Assembly (NCBI GenBank): GCA_030653935.1
Contig: JAURYL010000035.1
Span: forward strand, 1-64,000
Origin: Pseudomonadota bacterium
GTDB lineage: Bacteria; Pseudomonadota; Gammaproteobacteria; Burkholderiales; Thiobacillaceae
Reading direction: 5' to 3'
Length of the DNA stretch: 64,000 nt
Numbering within the stretch: position 1 is the first letter of the stretch; every line of letters starts with the position of its first letter. A program made the translations under genes and the position numbers. Under the pieces are notes generated by a model. It did no database searches. It was not told the origin of the DNA and saw only the letters and a list, made by a program, of their open reading frames with translations. Below, piece after piece: positions 22,433-33,760 of the stretch.

Positions 22433-23284
22433 TCAGTGGCGGGGTGCCAGCGTCAGCAGCGTCTTCAATTCCCGGATTTCTTCGCGCAGTGCCCGCACCT
22501 CCGCGTGCAAGTCGGCTTCGATGTGCTCGCGGGCATGCTCGACCACTCCGACCGTCTCCTGGTGCTCCTTATCACTGTAGTTTTGCATGGCGTTGACGAT
22601 GATGGCGATGAACAAGTTCAACATGGTAAAGGTCGCCACCAGGATGAAGGGCACGAAAAAGGCCCAGGCATAGGGAAAGTTTTCCATCACCGGACGGGCG
22701 ATACCCATCGACCAGCTTTCCAGGGTCATGATCTGGAACAGGGTATAGAGCGAGCGGCCCAGGTGGCCGAACCATTCCGGATACCCCGCGGCGAACAAAT
22801 TGGTGGCGATTACCGCAAACACGTAATAGAGGATCAGCAACACCATGCCAATGGACGCCAGCCCGGGAATGGCCCCGAGCAAGGCCCCCACCACCCGCCG
22901 CATGGACGGCACCATGGTCAACAGCCGCAGTACCCGCAAGACCCGCAGCGACCGCAATACCGCGAGTTCGCCGGTGGCGGGCAGCAAGGCGATGGCGACG
23001 ACGGCAAAGTCAAATACGCTCCAGGGGTCGCGCCAAAAGGCGCGCCGATGGACGTAGAGACGCAGGCTGATCTCCAGCACGAAGACGCCGAGAATCGCCT
23101 GATCCAGCGCCAGGATCAGCCCGCCCCACGCCGCCATCGCGGCCGGCCAGGTTTCCAGCCCGAGCAGCACCGCGTTGATCAGGATCAGGGTGATGATGAC
23201 GCCCTGTACCCGGCGGTGTTCGACGAAGGCGCGCAGGCGCTCGCGGACAGTCGCGGGTGGGGCGGATACCAGGTTTTCCGTCAT
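22433..23284 (-). CDS. Bacterial voltage-gated sodium channel (NaChBac/NavAb-type ion transporter)
   Basis: S4 LRSLRVLRVLRLLTMVPSMRR; selectivity filter FQIMTLESWSMG; cytoplasmic coiled-coil-like C-terminus. Confidence 0.9.
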   Translation of the reverse strand: MTENLVSAPPATVRERLRAFVEHRRVQGVIITLILINAVLLGLETWPAAMAAWGGLILALDQAILGVFVLEISLRLYVHRRAFWRDPWSVFDFAVVAIALLPATGELAVLRSLRVLRVLRLLTMVPSMRRVVGALLGAIPGLASIGMVLLILYYVFAVIATNLFAAGYPEWFGHLGRSLYTLFQIMTLESWSMGIARPVMENFPYAWAFFVPFILVATFTMLNLFIAIIVNAMQNYSDKEHQETVGVVEHAREHIEADLHAEVRALREEIRELKTLLTLAPRH

Positions 23285-23288
23285 CCGC

Positions 23289-23699
23289 TCAGTTCCTGAC
23301 CACCGGATTACCCTCACCGATCCAGCGCGTGATGCCGTTGCGCACGTTGTAGACCTTCGTGTAACCCATCTTCTCCATCAACTCGCGTGCCAGGGAGTCG
23401 GTGCGGTTGCCGGTGCGGCAGATGACGATGACCGGCTGCTCCGGGCTCACCTCGCGGGTGAAGGTCGGGATGAAGTCGGGATGCAGACGGCCGTTGGCCT
23501 CGACGAAGGTCAGCTTGCGACTGCCCGCCACGACGCCGGTCTGCCGCCATTCCTCCGGGCGGCGGACGTCGTAGATCGGCACCCCCTGCTCCAGCAGCGC
23601 CTTCAACTGGGTGTTGTCGATATTGCTGTAGGGCGGCTCGGCGCAGCCGGCGAGCGCCAGCAGGGAGAGGGCGATAGTGAATAGACGAAGCAACATCAT
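23289..23699 (-). CDS. Rhodanese-like domain lipoprotein
   Basis: Lipobox LALAGC; VICRTGNRTDSLARELMEKMGYTKVYNVRNGITRW. Confidence 0.88.
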   Translation of the reverse strand: MMLLRLFTIALSLLALAGCAEPPYSNIDNTQLKALLEQGVPIYDVRRPEEWRQTGVVAGSRKLTFVEANGRLHPDFIPTFTREVSPEQPVIVICRTGNRTDSLARELMEKMGYTKVYNVRNGITRWIGEGNPVVRN

Positions 23700-23765
23700 G
23701 TAATTTCCTTACGAGTGGCAATCTGGTGGCCGCCGGCATGAGCCGCGCGCAGCCAATATAAGTGG

Positions 23766-23841
23766 AATTTCGCGCCGCAAGCGGACGCTCCTACCGCCTT
23801 GTTTCATCATCAGGGGTGCTGGCCGCACCTCTGCATGAAAG
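23766..23841. repeat. Inverted copy of the 11334 repeat (head plus single arm)
   Basis: Reverse complement nearly identical to 11331-11405. Confidence 0.88.
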
Positions 23842-23989
23842 TTGGGGTCTGATTGCAAAAGTTAGTTGAGCGTTCAACGGGAATTTCAAGGTTCAATGAT
23901 TTTTCCGTTTGATGTCGATCATTCATGGCGCGGGTCTGAGACAGCCTTTCTCCCACGCGATGGAATAGCCCCTCCCACGAACGCGGTGG

Positions 23990-25480
23990 TTATCTGACCA
24001 GAATCGGCATCCCCAGCAGCGGCCACAGCAAAGTCACCGCCAGGCCGAGCACAACCAGCAGCACCAGGCTCATGGGAATGCCGTGTTTGAAGAACTCGCC
24101 GGTGCTGAACTGCTTCGAGTCATAGGCGATGGCGTTGGGCGCGGCGCCGATCAGCAGCAGGAAGGGCATACCGGCGGTGACCAGGGAGGCGTACATCACC
24201 ACCTCCGGCGCCACGCCCATGTATTTGGCGATGACCAGCGCCACCGGCAGGACGATGGCGATGGCCGCCACGTTCATGATGAAGTTGGTCATGATCAGCA
24301 CGAACGCGGCGATGCCCATGACGAAGGTGAACCAGTGCGCCTCCTGGAGCAGGCCCAGCCATTGCACCGCCATCCATTCCGCCGCCCCGGTCTGCCAGAG
24401 ACAGAAGCCGATCGACATGGCGCCGGAGAACAGCAGGATGATGTTCCAGGGAATCTCCTCCAGATCCTTCACCGTCAGGATGCCGATGATGAAGAACAAC
24501 AGGGTGGACAGCAGCATCAGCGCGGCGCGGTCGATCTGCTGCAGGAACGGCGAGAAGCCGCGCAGGGTCATCAACACCACGACGCCGAAGACCACGGCCA
24601 GCACGATCTTCTCGTGCAGAGTCATCGGCCCGAGTCCGGCGGACAGGCGTTTGACCGTATCGCGCAGGCCGGGAATGGTCTTTTTCTCCGCCTTCATGAA
24701 GACGATCAGATAGAGCCAGATCGCGAACACCATGATCCAGCCGATCACGAACATGTAAGAGGTGAGTTCGAAGAAACCGATCTCGTTGCCGGTGAACTCC
24801 TTGTACATGCCCGCCGCCGCCGGGCCGCGCGCGGCGCCAAGGAAGGTGATGATGCTGCCGGCGCCGGCCGCGTAGGCCATGCCGATGAACAGGCTCTTGC
24901 CGAAGCGGGTCTGCTTGTCGCCCTCGCCATAGAGGGCATAGATCGCCAGCAGGATCGGGAACATGGTCGCCGCCACCGCCGTATGCGCCATCAAATGCGC
25001 CAGCGCCGCCGTCACCACCAGGCAGCCGAGCAAAATCATGTTGGTGTTCTCGCCCGCCACCGCCAGCATCTTGTAGGCGATGCGCCGGGTGAGGCCGGAC
25101 TTGGTGAAGGCCAGGCCGATGACGATGGAACCGAAGATGAACATCACCGACGGGTCCATGAAATCGCGGAACGCGTCCTTCGCCGGGCGAATCAGGAACA
25201 GCGACTGGAACATGCCGATGGCGATGGCGGTGACGCCGATAGGGATGACCTCGAACACCCACCAGATGCCGGCCATCAGAAACAGGGCGATGGCCGCCTT
25301 GCCCTGCGGCGAAAGATGGAAAGTCTTGCCGGCGGGGTCGATTGCATCCGGCCAGGCCGGCATGAAATAGATCGCCAGGAAGAGGCCAAAGCCGGCGAGC
25401 AGGATGAGCAGCTTCTTCCAGTCATATTGACGTTTCGCCGCCTGGAGATGCGGCAGGCCGACGGCGGCGTGCTCAGTCAT
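23990..25480 (-). CDS. SLC13/DASS-family anion transporter
   Basis: ~12 TM; GIWWVFEVIPIGVTAIAIGMF, TNFIMNVAAIAIVLPVAL. Confidence 0.85.
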   Translation of the reverse strand: MTEHAAVGLPHLQAAKRQYDWKKLLILLAGFGLFLAIYFMPAWPDAIDPAGKTFHLSPQGKAAIALFLMAGIWWVFEVIPIGVTAIAIGMFQSLFLIRPAKDAFRDFMDPSVMFIFGSIVIGLAFTKSGLTRRIAYKMLAVAGENTNMILLGCLVVTAALAHLMAHTAVAATMFPILLAIYALYGEGDKQTRFGKSLFIGMAYAAGAGSIITFLGAARGPAAAGMYKEFTGNEIGFFELTSYMFVIGWIMVFAIWLYLIVFMKAEKKTIPGLRDTVKRLSAGLGPMTLHEKIVLAVVFGVVVLMTLRGFSPFLQQIDRAALMLLSTLLFFIIGILTVKDLEEIPWNIILLFSGAMSIGFCLWQTGAAEWMAVQWLGLLQEAHWFTFVMGIAAFVLIMTNFIMNVAAIAIVLPVALVIAKYMGVAPEVVMYASLVTAGMPFLLLIGAAPNAIAYDSKQFSTGEFFKHGIPMSLVLLVVLGLAVTLLWPLLGMPILVR

Positions 25481-25988
25481 GCAGCACCTCGGCGGCGGCC
25501 TGGTTGAACACATCGACGATGCGCACCACGCCGATCACCCGATCCCCCTCCAGTACCGGCAGCATGTCGATGCCGTGCATGACCATCAGATAGGCGGCGC
25601 GGGTCAGCGGGTCGTCGGCTTTCACCGTGTTCAGCACCGGCGACATGTAGTTTTCCACGCGCGTCTCGCCCGCGAGACGGCACTGCGCCGCGAACGTGTC
25701 CTGCCAGAGGATGCTGAGCGAGGCATCGTCGGGCAAGGGTTCGGCGACATGGCGCGCCGAGGTCGCCCGCAGATATTCCGGCATCAGGGAACGCAGCAGA
25801 TCGCGGATGCTGAGCAGCCCCACCAGGGTTCTGCGCGCGTCGAACACCAGCAGATGGCGGATGCGCCAACCGGCGGTTCGATGCTTCTCATGGAGCACCG
25901 CGAAGGCGTCTCGAATGGAGGCATCCACGGCAACATGAGGAAAATTCGCGATGGGAACCAATATGTCCCTGACAGATTCGGCACTCAT
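25473..25988 (-). CDS. CBS-domain pair protein
   Basis: VRDILVPIANFPHVAVDASIRDAF...; second CBS VLNTVKADDPLTRAAYLMVMHGIDMLPVLEGDRVIGVV; overlaps transporter start. Confidence 0.88.
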   Translation of the reverse strand: MSAESVRDILVPIANFPHVAVDASIRDAFAVLHEKHRTAGWRIRHLLVFDARRTLVGLLSIRDLLRSLMPEYLRATSARHVAEPLPDDASLSILWQDTFAAQCRLAGETRVENYMSPVLNTVKADDPLTRAAYLMVMHGIDMLPVLEGDRVIGVVRIVDVFNQAAAEVLHD

Positions 25989-26221
25989 CCCTTTACTCCT
26001 TTGTTCCCGAAACCGGTGTTTGAATACATTCGCGATGCCGCCGTAAAGCCGCCGAAACGGAGCGGCGGCGCGGCGCCGGCGCCCCCCGGATCATGAGCCA
26101 TCCGGAAGGTGAATGAGCGGGAAAGCCCTCTACGGGATCATTTTTTCCATTCAGCCATGCGCATGATAACCGGCCGCGCTTCAGCCCCTTCCGCGCCCTC
26201 TCGCGAGTCGTCCGCCCGAAG

Positions 26222-27268
26222 TCATGACCGTTCCAGATGCCTGGCGCTCGCCGCCGCGCGCGACAGACGATCATTGACCGCCCACCAGATTTCCTCGTCC
26301 GGCGGCGCTTCCACCAGCAGACGGTCGAAAGCGAAGCGGTCGAGCTCTCGCAGGCGGGCATACAGCCCGCGCGCGTAGGCCGCGGGCGGCGCCGGCAGCA
26401 GGAACTCCGGCAGCGGCGGCAACGCCGGCTTGCCACGCATGCTGCGATTGCGGCGCAATACCGCCACCCTCAGGCCCCGGGCCAGCAGCGTCTCGGCGCG
26501 ATGGCCAAGATCGGCGGCGGCATGGATTTCCAGCGGCGTCACGGGCGCGTAATGGGCGGCCAGCGTACCCGGCACACGCGGCGCCAGCGAGGCGCCGGCG
26601 GACAGTTCGATGCCGTCCTCGCCGAGGACCTCGCGCAGGGCGCTCATCGGCAGCGCGCCGGGACGCAACACCCGCGGCCGCTCACCGAGCAGGGAGACGA
26701 TGGTGGACTCCATACCGTAGCGGCAACGGCCGCCGTCCAGCACCTGGTCGACTTGACCGCCGAAGGAAGCGCGCACATGCCACGCCTCGGTGGGACTCAC
26801 CTGACCGAAGCGATTCGCCGACGGCGCCGCCAGGCCCACAGGATGCCCACTCACGCCGGCGAGGGCGCGCAGCAGCGACAGCGCCAGGGGATGGCTGGGC
26901 GCGCGCAGCGCCACGCTGTCCTGGCCGCCGGTCACCTCGCGCGGCACTTCGTCGCGCGCCGGCAGCACCAGGGTGAGCGGACCGGGCCAGAAACGCGCCA
27001 TCAGGAGACGCGCGGTCTCGGGCACTTCGGCGGCCCAGGCATCGGCGTGCGCGGCCTCGGCCAGATGCACGATCAAGGGATGATCAGCGGGACGACCCTT
27101 GATCTCGAACACCCGGCGTACCGCCTCAGGGTTGCCCGCGTCGGCGCCCAGCCCGTAGACCGTCTCGGTGGGAAAGGCCACCACGCCGCCGTCACGCAGC
27201 CGCGCCGCCGCCTGAGTGATGAGTTTCGACAAGGGAAGGTGGCGGGGCCCGGCCGTCATGCCGGTCAT
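26222..27268 (-). CDS. tsaC: L-threonylcarbamoyladenylate synthase (Sua5-type)
   Basis: LRDGGVVAFPTETVYGLGADAGNPEAVRRVFEIKGRPADHPLIVHL; C-terminal Sua5 domain. Confidence 0.9.
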   Translation of the reverse strand: MTGMTAGPRHLPLSKLITQAAARLRDGGVVAFPTETVYGLGADAGNPEAVRRVFEIKGRPADHPLIVHLAEAAHADAWAAEVPETARLLMARFWPGPLTLVLPARDEVPREVTGGQDSVALRAPSHPLALSLLRALAGVSGHPVGLAAPSANRFGQVSPTEAWHVRASFGGQVDQVLDGGRCRYGMESTIVSLLGERPRVLRPGALPMSALREVLGEDGIELSAGASLAPRVPGTLAAHYAPVTPLEIHAAADLGHRAETLLARGLRVAVLRRNRSMRGKPALPPLPEFLLPAPPAAYARGLYARLRELDRFAFDRLLVEAPPDEEIWWAVNDRLSRAAASARHLERS

Positions 27269-27651
27269 GGCTGCGATGCCTCCGCTTGCATGTCGATGCG
27301 CCTGCCCCGATGCACATCGAGCGGCGCTTCCGCCACACCGCGCGCCAGCTCCCGCCGCCGCGCCAGACGACGAATCAGGGTACGGCCGGCGCGCTCGCTG
27401 GCGCGGTCGATCGCCAGGTAGAGATCGGCCTCGATGTCCTCGATCACCACCGCCGGGGCGTTTTTCAGTTGCACCTCGATGTAACAGCGTTTGTCCGGCG
27501 CGCCCCGGGTGCCGTTGATGTCGGACAGCCGCACGCTGACGCGCAGGATGGCGTCGTCGCCACGCGCCAAACCGTAGGCCAGACGCTTGGTCACATACTC
27601 GCTCAAACGAGCGGTGAGCTCGAATCCCTGGCTCTGAATCTCCAAGCGCAT
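27265..27651 (-). CDS. HPF/RaiA family ribosome-associated protein
   Basis: MRLEIQSQGFELTARLSEYVTKRLAYGLAR...; ATGA overlap with tsaC. Confidence 0.75.
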   Translation of the reverse strand: MRLEIQSQGFELTARLSEYVTKRLAYGLARGDDAILRVSVRLSDINGTRGAPDKRCYIEVQLKNAPAVVIEDIEADLYLAIDRASERAGRTLIRRLARRRELARGVAEAPLDVHRGRRIDMQAEASQP

Positions 27652-27766
27652 GGCCGGTATCTCATAGATGGTGAAAACGGCGCGATGCTAAGGCCCACCA
27701 TCGATAAGAAAAACTCGAATTACCAAGATGTTAAATTCGCATTTAACGATCTATTGGCGGAACCTC

Positions 27767-28672
27767 ATGCTCAACTTCAAACACCTGCATTATTTCTTCA
27801 CCGTGGCCAAAACCGGGGCGGTGAACCGCGCGGCGGAAAAACTGCATCTGGCGCCGCAGACGCTTTCCGGCCAACTGACCCAATTCGAGCAACGGCTCGG
27901 CGTCGCGCTGTTCCGCCGCGTCGGCCGTCGCCTGGAGCTGACCGACACCGGCCGCCGGGCACTTTCCTACGCGGAGGAGTTGTTCCAAGTCAGCGCCGAG
28001 CTGGAAGAGGTCCTGCGCGGCGGTCAGGAACAAAAATCGGTGCCCTTCCGGGTAGGCATCGCCGAGGCCGTGCCCAAGTTCATCGCCCATCAGTTGCTGG
28101 AACCGGCGCTCGCCTTGCCGGAGCCGGTGCAACTGATCTGCCGCGAGGATCGACTCGACCGTCTGCTGGCGGAACTGGCCATACACCGTCTGGATATGGT
28201 GCTGGCCGACCGGCCACTGCCGCCCGGCATGGACGTCAAGGGCTACAGCCACCCCCTGGGTGAATGCGGCGTCGCCTTCTTTGCCGCGCCCGCCCTCGCC
28301 GCCCGTCTGGTCGGCGATTTCCCCGAATGCCTCGATGGCGCCCCCCTGCTCATCCCCAGCGAGGACAGTGCCCTGCGCGGGCCGCTGATGCGCTGGCTGG
28401 AGCGCAAGGGCACGCGCCCGCGCATCGCCGGAGAATTTGACGACAGCGCCTTGATGAAAGCCTTCGGCAAGGCGGGCGCCGGCATTTTCCCCGCACCCAT
28501 CGCCACCGGCAGGGAAGTGGAAAAGCAATATGGCGTCATCCGCCTGGGGGAAACCCGCGAACTGCGAGAACGCTTCTTCGCCATCTCGGTGGAACGCCGG
28601 CTCAGCCACCCCGCCGTGCGCGCGGTGAGCGAGGGCGCGCGTGGCGGCATGTTCGCCGACAACGCGACGTAA
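27767..28672 (+). CDS. nhaR: LysR-family regulator, NhaR-like
   Basis: MLNFKHLHYFFTVAKTGAVNRAAEKLHLAPQTLSGQLTQFEQRLGVALFRRVGR. Confidence 0.75.
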   Translation: MLNFKHLHYFFTVAKTGAVNRAAEKLHLAPQTLSGQLTQFEQRLGVALFRRVGRRLELTDTGRRALSYAEELFQVSAELEEVLRGGQEQKSVPFRVGIAEAVPKFIAHQLLEPALALPEPVQLICREDRLDRLLAELAIHRLDMVLADRPLPPGMDVKGYSHPLGECGVAFFAAPALAARLVGDFPECLDGAPLLIPSEDSALRGPLMRWLERKGTRPRIAGEFDDSALMKAFGKAGAGIFPAPIATGREVEKQYGVIRLGETRELRERFFAISVERRLSHPAVRAVSEGARGGMFADNAT

Positions 28673-28700
28673 CGGGTCATGGCTGGCTCAACCGCCCCGC

Positions 28701-28785
28701 AAGATGAAACAGGGGGTGTAGGAGCGACCGCTTGCGGCGCGAATTCGCCGATGCCGTGGTTCGCGCCGCAAGCGGACGCTCCTAC
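28701..28785. repeat. GTAGGAGCG(T/A)CCGCTTGCGGCGCGAA inverted repeat
   Basis: gtaggagcgaccgcttgcggcgcgaa...ttcgcgccgcaagcggacgctcctac, preceded by aagatgaaac like the other copies. Confidence 0.85.
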
Positions 28786-28894
28786 CCGCGCGGATGGGTT
28801 GGTTGTTTCACAGTAACGGTGACGCGGCTTGGCGAACGGTGGGAGAAAAAACCATGCTGGAGAAACGCCGGCACTGCGTAGCACGCTCGGCTGA

Positions 28895-29686
<792 letters not shown>

Positions 29687-29698
29687 TCGCCCGCGCGC

Positions 29699-30376
29699 AT
29701 GCCCCTCACCGACGCCGACCTCGCCGCCATCTGGCTGACCCTCAAGCTGGCCAGCGTCACCACGCTGCTGCTGCTATTGCTCGGCACCCCCATCGCCTGG
29801 TGGCTGGCGCGTACGCGGTCGTGGTGGAAGGGTCCGGTCGGCGCGGTGGTGGCGCTGCCACTGGTGCTGCCGCCGACGGTAATCGGCTTTTATCTGCTGG
29901 TGACGATGGGGCCGAACGGCCCGGTCGGTCAGTTCACCCAGTCGCTGGGCCTCGGGGTGCTGCCGTTCACCTTCGCCGGCCTGGTGGTGGCCTCGGTGTT
30001 CTATTCCCTGCCTTTCGTGGTGCAGCCCTTGCAGAACGCCTTCGAGGCCATCGGTGAACGACCGTTGGAAGCCGCCGCCACCTTGCGCGCCTCGCCGCTG
30101 GACGCCTTCTTCTCCGTGGTGCTGCCGCTGGCGCGGCCCGGTTATCTCACCGCCGGCGTGCTCGGCTTCGCGCATACGGTGGGCGAATTCGGCGTGGTGC
30201 TGATGATCGGCGGCAACATCCCGGAACAGACGCGGGTGATTTCAGTACAGATCTACGACCACGTCGAGGCGATGGACTACGCGCAGGCGCACTGGCTTTC
30301 CGGCGGCATGCTGTTGTTCGCCTTCCTGGTGCTGCTGGCGCTGTACACGCTGAATCCGACCGGGAGGCGGAAGTGA
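29699..30376 (+). CDS. modB: Molybdate ABC transporter permease
   Basis: [46 protein letters not shown]. Confidence 0.95.
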   Translation: MPLTDADLAAIWLTLKLASVTTLLLLLLGTPIAWWLARTRSWWKGPVGAVVALPLVLPPTVIGFYLLVTMGPNGPVGQFTQSLGLGVLPFTFAGLVVASVFYSLPFVVQPLQNAFEAIGERPLEAAATLRASPLDAFFSVVLPLARPGYLTAGVLGFAHTVGEFGVVLMIGGNIPEQTRVISVQIYDHVEAMDYAQAHWLSGGMLLFAFLVLLALYTLNPTGRRK

Positions 30377-31452
30377 GCATCCGCGCTCGTTTCCGACTCG
30401 ACCGCTCCGGCTTTTCCCTGGATGTCGACCTTGACCTGCCGGCACGCGGCGTCACCGCCCTGTTCGGCCATTCCGGCTCCGGCAAGACCACCTTGCTGCG
30501 CTGCATCGCCGGCCTCGAACGCGCGGCCGGCGGCTACCTCGACCTATCCGGCGAAGTCTGGCAGGACGCCGCCCGCTTCCTGCCCACCCATGACAGACCA
30601 CTCGGCTATGTCTTCCAGGAAGCGAGCCTGTTCCCGCACCTTTCCGCGCGCGGCAACCTCGAGTACGGGCGCAAGCGAGCCAAGGGCGGCATCGACGCCG
30701 CCGCGCTCGCTCACATCGTCGCGCTGCTCGGCATCGGCCCCCTACTGGAGCGCCGCCCCGATCAGCTCTCCGGCGGCGAGCGCCAGCGCGTCGCCATCGC
30801 CCGCGCCCTGGCGGTGAAACCCAGGCTACTGCTGATGGACGAACCGCTGGCCGCGCTCGATCTGGCGCGGAAACAGGAAATCCTGCCCTACCTGGAACGC
30901 CTGCACGAGGAACTGGATATTCCCGTGCTTTACGTCAGCCACGCCCCCGATGAAGTCGCCCGTCTGGCCGATCACATCGTGGTCATGGAGGCCGGTCGTG
31001 TCGTCGCCAGCGGGCCGCTGACCGACACCCTCGCCCGTCTCGATCTGCCCATTCACCTCGGCGAGGATGCCGGCGTGGTGCTGGACGCGGTGGTGACGGA
31101 GCGGGACGCGCGCTGGCATCTGGCGCGCGTGGTCTTCGCCGACGCCAGCAACATCGGCGTCTGGGTGCGTGATGGCGGCCATGCCATCGGCCACCATGTC
31201 CGCGTCCGCATTCTCGCGCGCGACGTCAGCCTGGCCCTGACCCGCCACAGCGGCACCAGCATCCAGAACATTCTGCCCGGCGTCGTGGAAGAACTCGCCG
31301 ACGACGTCCACCCCGCGCAAGCCCTGGTGCGCCTGAACATGGGTGGAGCGCCGCTGGTGGCACGGCTGACCCGGCGTTCCGCGCACGACCTCGGGCTATC
31401 CCCGGGTCAGATCGTCTATACCCAGATCAAGGCGGTGGCGCTGATCGGCTGA
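30373..31452 (+). CDS. modC: Molybdenum ABC transporter ATP-binding protein
   Basis: Walker [26 protein letters not shown]-terminal TOBE domain. Confidence 0.95.
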   Translation: MSIRARFRLDRSGFSLDVDLDLPARGVTALFGHSGSGKTTLLRCIAGLERAAGGYLDLSGEVWQDAARFLPTHDRPLGYVFQEASLFPHLSARGNLEYGRKRAKGGIDAAALAHIVALLGIGPLLERRPDQLSGGERQRVAIARALAVKPRLLLMDEPLAALDLARKQEILPYLERLHEELDIPVLYVSHAPDEVARLADHIVVMEAGRVVASGPLTDTLARLDLPIHLGEDAGVVLDAVVTERDARWHLARVVFADASNIGVWVRDGGHAIGHHVRVRILARDVSLALTRHSGTSIQNILPGVVEELADDVHPAQALVRLNMGGAPLVARLTRRSAHDLGLSPGQIVYTQIKAVALIG

Positions 31453-31545
31453 ACCAGACGGCATCCAACGGACAGTCCACCCCCGCAACCGTGTTTTCGC
31501 GAAGAGATCGAAAAAGCGCGTCTGAGTGACCAGTTCCACGCCTTT

Positions 31546-31717
31546 GTAGCGCCGGCATCCTTGCCGGCGTCTTTTAGGCACATCGCCCCCCCTGATTCGT
31601 CGTTCCCGCGAAGGCGGGAACCCAGTGAAATCAACACACTGGATTCCCGCATTCGCGGGAATGACGGGTTTTTTCGAGGCACCCTTTTCTCCCCACCGGC
31701 GAGGATGCCGGCGTTAC
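31546..31717. repeat. Nested palindrome: outer GTAGCGCCGGCATCCTTGCCGGCGTC arms enclosing the TTCCCGCGAAGGCGGGAA palindrome
   Basis: Outer arm returns as caccggcgaggatgccggcgttac; inner module matches 6196-6272 and 13019-13085. Confidence 0.88.
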
Positions 31718-31850
31718 ACGCACACAAAACACCGCAAAGGGCAGAACGGCCATGAATAGCCGTGGCTTGCTCGGGGAAAGCAAAGCCGACGTCGGAGCGT
31801 GGGGCTTGGCCCTGTAGAATCGCGCGTTCCTTAGATTGCCGGTGTTACCC

Positions 31851-32867
31851 ATGTCTGATTCCCTTGCCGGCCTTTTGGCCGCCGCCCTCGACGCGCGCGC
31901 CGACCTGATGGCTCGCCTGCACGGCGAGCAAACCGATGCCTACCGCCTGTTCCACGGCAGTGTCGAGGGTGCGCCGGGCCTGACCGTGGACCGCTATGGC
32001 GAGCTGCTGTTGGTGCAGAGCTTTCACCAAAGCCTGACCACGGAGGAGATTGCCTCCCTGGAGGCTGTTTATGCCGCCGCCCTGCCGAGGCTGATTCCGA
32101 TCTACAACGACCGCAGCCAGCCCAATTCGCGCATCCGCAACCCACTGACAGCGGACCAGAAAATCGCGGCGCATTTGCCGCGTCAAATCAGCGAACTGGG
32201 CGTGAATTATCGCTTCCAGGCCCGCCACGAAGGCCAGGACCCCTGGCTGTTCCTTGATATGCGCGCCGGTCGCCGCTGGCTGATGTCGGCGGCCGCCGAC
32301 AAGTCGCTGCTCAACCTGTTCGCCTATACCTGTGGCGCCGGCATCGCCGCCGCCAAGGCGGGCGCGCGCCATGTGGTGAACATCGATTTCGCCGAGTCCG
32401 GCCTGCGCGTGGCCAAGGAAAGCATCGCCCTGAACGACCTGCCGACACGGCCGCGCCTGCTGCAAAGCGATGTCTTCCCCGCCCTGCGCCAGTACGCCGG
32501 CATCGGCCAGCCGCAAATGGTGCGCGGCAAACGCCTGCCGCCCTTCCCGAAACTGGAGCCGCAACAGTTCGACCTGGTGTTCCTGGACCCGCCCCGCTAC
32601 GCCAAAGGCCCGTTCGGCGTGGTCGACCTGGTCAACGACTACCCCGCCCTGTTCAAGCCGGCGCTACTATCCACGGCGCCGGGCGGCACCCTGTTTTGCT
32701 GCAACAACGTCGCGGAAGTCGAGCGCGAGGCCTGGCTGGATCAGTTGCAACGCAGCGCCGTCAAGGCCGGACGCCCCATCCGCGAGTTCGAGTGGATCGC
32801 CCCGGAAGCGGACTTCCCCAGCCCGGACGGCAAGCCGCCGCTGAAGATGCTGGCGCTGGGGGTTTGA
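31851..32867 (+). CDS. Class I SAM-dependent rRNA methyltransferase (RlmI/RlmK-like)
   Basis: DPWLFLDMRAGRRWLM, NLFAYTCGAGIAAAKAGA, FDLVFLDPPRYAKG. Confidence 0.82.
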   Translation: MSDSLAGLLAAALDARADLMARLHGEQTDAYRLFHGSVEGAPGLTVDRYGELLLVQSFHQSLTTEEIASLEAVYAAALPRLIPIYNDRSQPNSRIRNPLTADQKIAAHLPRQISELGVNYRFQARHEGQDPWLFLDMRAGRRWLMSAAADKSLLNLFAYTCGAGIAAAKAGARHVVNIDFAESGLRVAKESIALNDLPTRPRLLQSDVFPALRQYAGIGQPQMVRGKRLPPFPKLEPQQFDLVFLDPPRYAKGPFGVVDLVNDYPALFKPALLSTAPGGTLFCCNNVAEVEREAWLDQLQRSAVKAGRPIREFEWIAPEADFPSPDGKPPLKMLALGV

Positions 32868-32927
32868 TCGGATCATCGGCCTCATGCTAGATTCCGCCCA
32901 GACTAGCCAGAATTCAGGAGACCCGCC

Positions 32928-33182
32928 GTGCAAACCGAATGGCAACTACAGGAAGCGAAAAACAACCTGAGCCAGCTCGTCAAGCTGGCGGCGGGAGGAG
33001 ACGCGCAAGTGGTCACCGTGCACGGCCGCCCCACAGCGGTTGTGATTTCCTCCGAGGAATACGCCCGACTCACTCTTCGCCACGATGGCAATCTTTCCGC
33101 GGCACTACTGAGCCCGGACATCGCGGCGGAAGACCTCGACTTCTCCCGTGACCGCGACCCAGGCAGGAACGTGGAGCTATGA
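32928..33182 (+). CDS. Type II antitoxin, Phd/YefM family
   Basis: MQTEWQLQEAKNNLSQLVKLAAGGDAQVVTVHGRPTAVVISSEEYARL. Confidence 0.9.
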   Translation: MQTEWQLQEAKNNLSQLVKLAAGGDAQVVTVHGRPTAVVISSEEYARLTLRHDGNLSAALLSPDIAAEDLDFSRDRDPGRNVEL

Positions 33183-33601
33183 GCTGGCTGCTCGACACCT
33201 GCGTACTTTCCGAATATGTCAAGAAAGCCCCCGACCTCAAGGTCATCCAATGGCTCGACGAACAAGATGAAAGCAGCCTGTACATCAGTGTGATCAGCCT
33301 GGGTGAAATCGAAAAAGGCATCATCAGACTCAAGCCAAGCGACCCGCGCCGAGCCCAGAAACTCACCATCTGGCTGGGCAGACTCGAACAACGCTTCGCT
33401 GGCCGCATTCTGTCCATTGACGCCGCCACACTCAGTGCCTGGGCATCTTTTTCCGCCCAGGCCGAACTCACCGGCAGGCCGCTGCCGGTCATGGACGGCT
33501 TGCTTGCGGCCACCGCGCAATGCCACGGACTCACCGTGGTCACGCGAAACATTCAAGACTTTGAACTATTCCCTCGCCTCTTCAATCCATGGCGGCTGTA
33601 A
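33179..33601 (+). CDS. Type II toxin, PIN domain (VapC/FitB-like)
   Basis: MSWLLDTCVLSEYVKK; PVMDGLLAATAQCHGLTVVTRNIQDF; ATGA overlap with antitoxin. Confidence 0.9.
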   Translation: MSWLLDTCVLSEYVKKAPDLKVIQWLDEQDESSLYISVISLGEIEKGIIRLKPSDPRRAQKLTIWLGRLEQRFAGRILSIDAATLSAWASFSAQAELTGRPLPVMDGLLAATAQCHGLTVVTRNIQDFELFPRLFNPWRL

Positions 33602-33760
33602 CCAATGCCAACCTCCATCGTGACCATCACGCCCCCCGAACAGCATCGATGGCGGAAATGACGGCCGCTTACGCCACTGCTCTGGAAAAAACTCACCGGC
33701 CCCATGCAAGTCATTCCTGTTCAGCCCAGCCACGCTGACTAATCAATATCGCGCGCCCCC

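Noticed and set aside
22157-23299. 380-aa plus-strand ORF over the sodium channel
   Set aside because: Antisense shadow of the channel gene; no recognisable motifs.
24083-25507. 474-aa plus-strand ORF opposite the SLC13 transporter
   Set aside because: Composition (HQDE/GQ-rich) is typical of a reverse-complement shadow ORF; the transporter frame is convincing.
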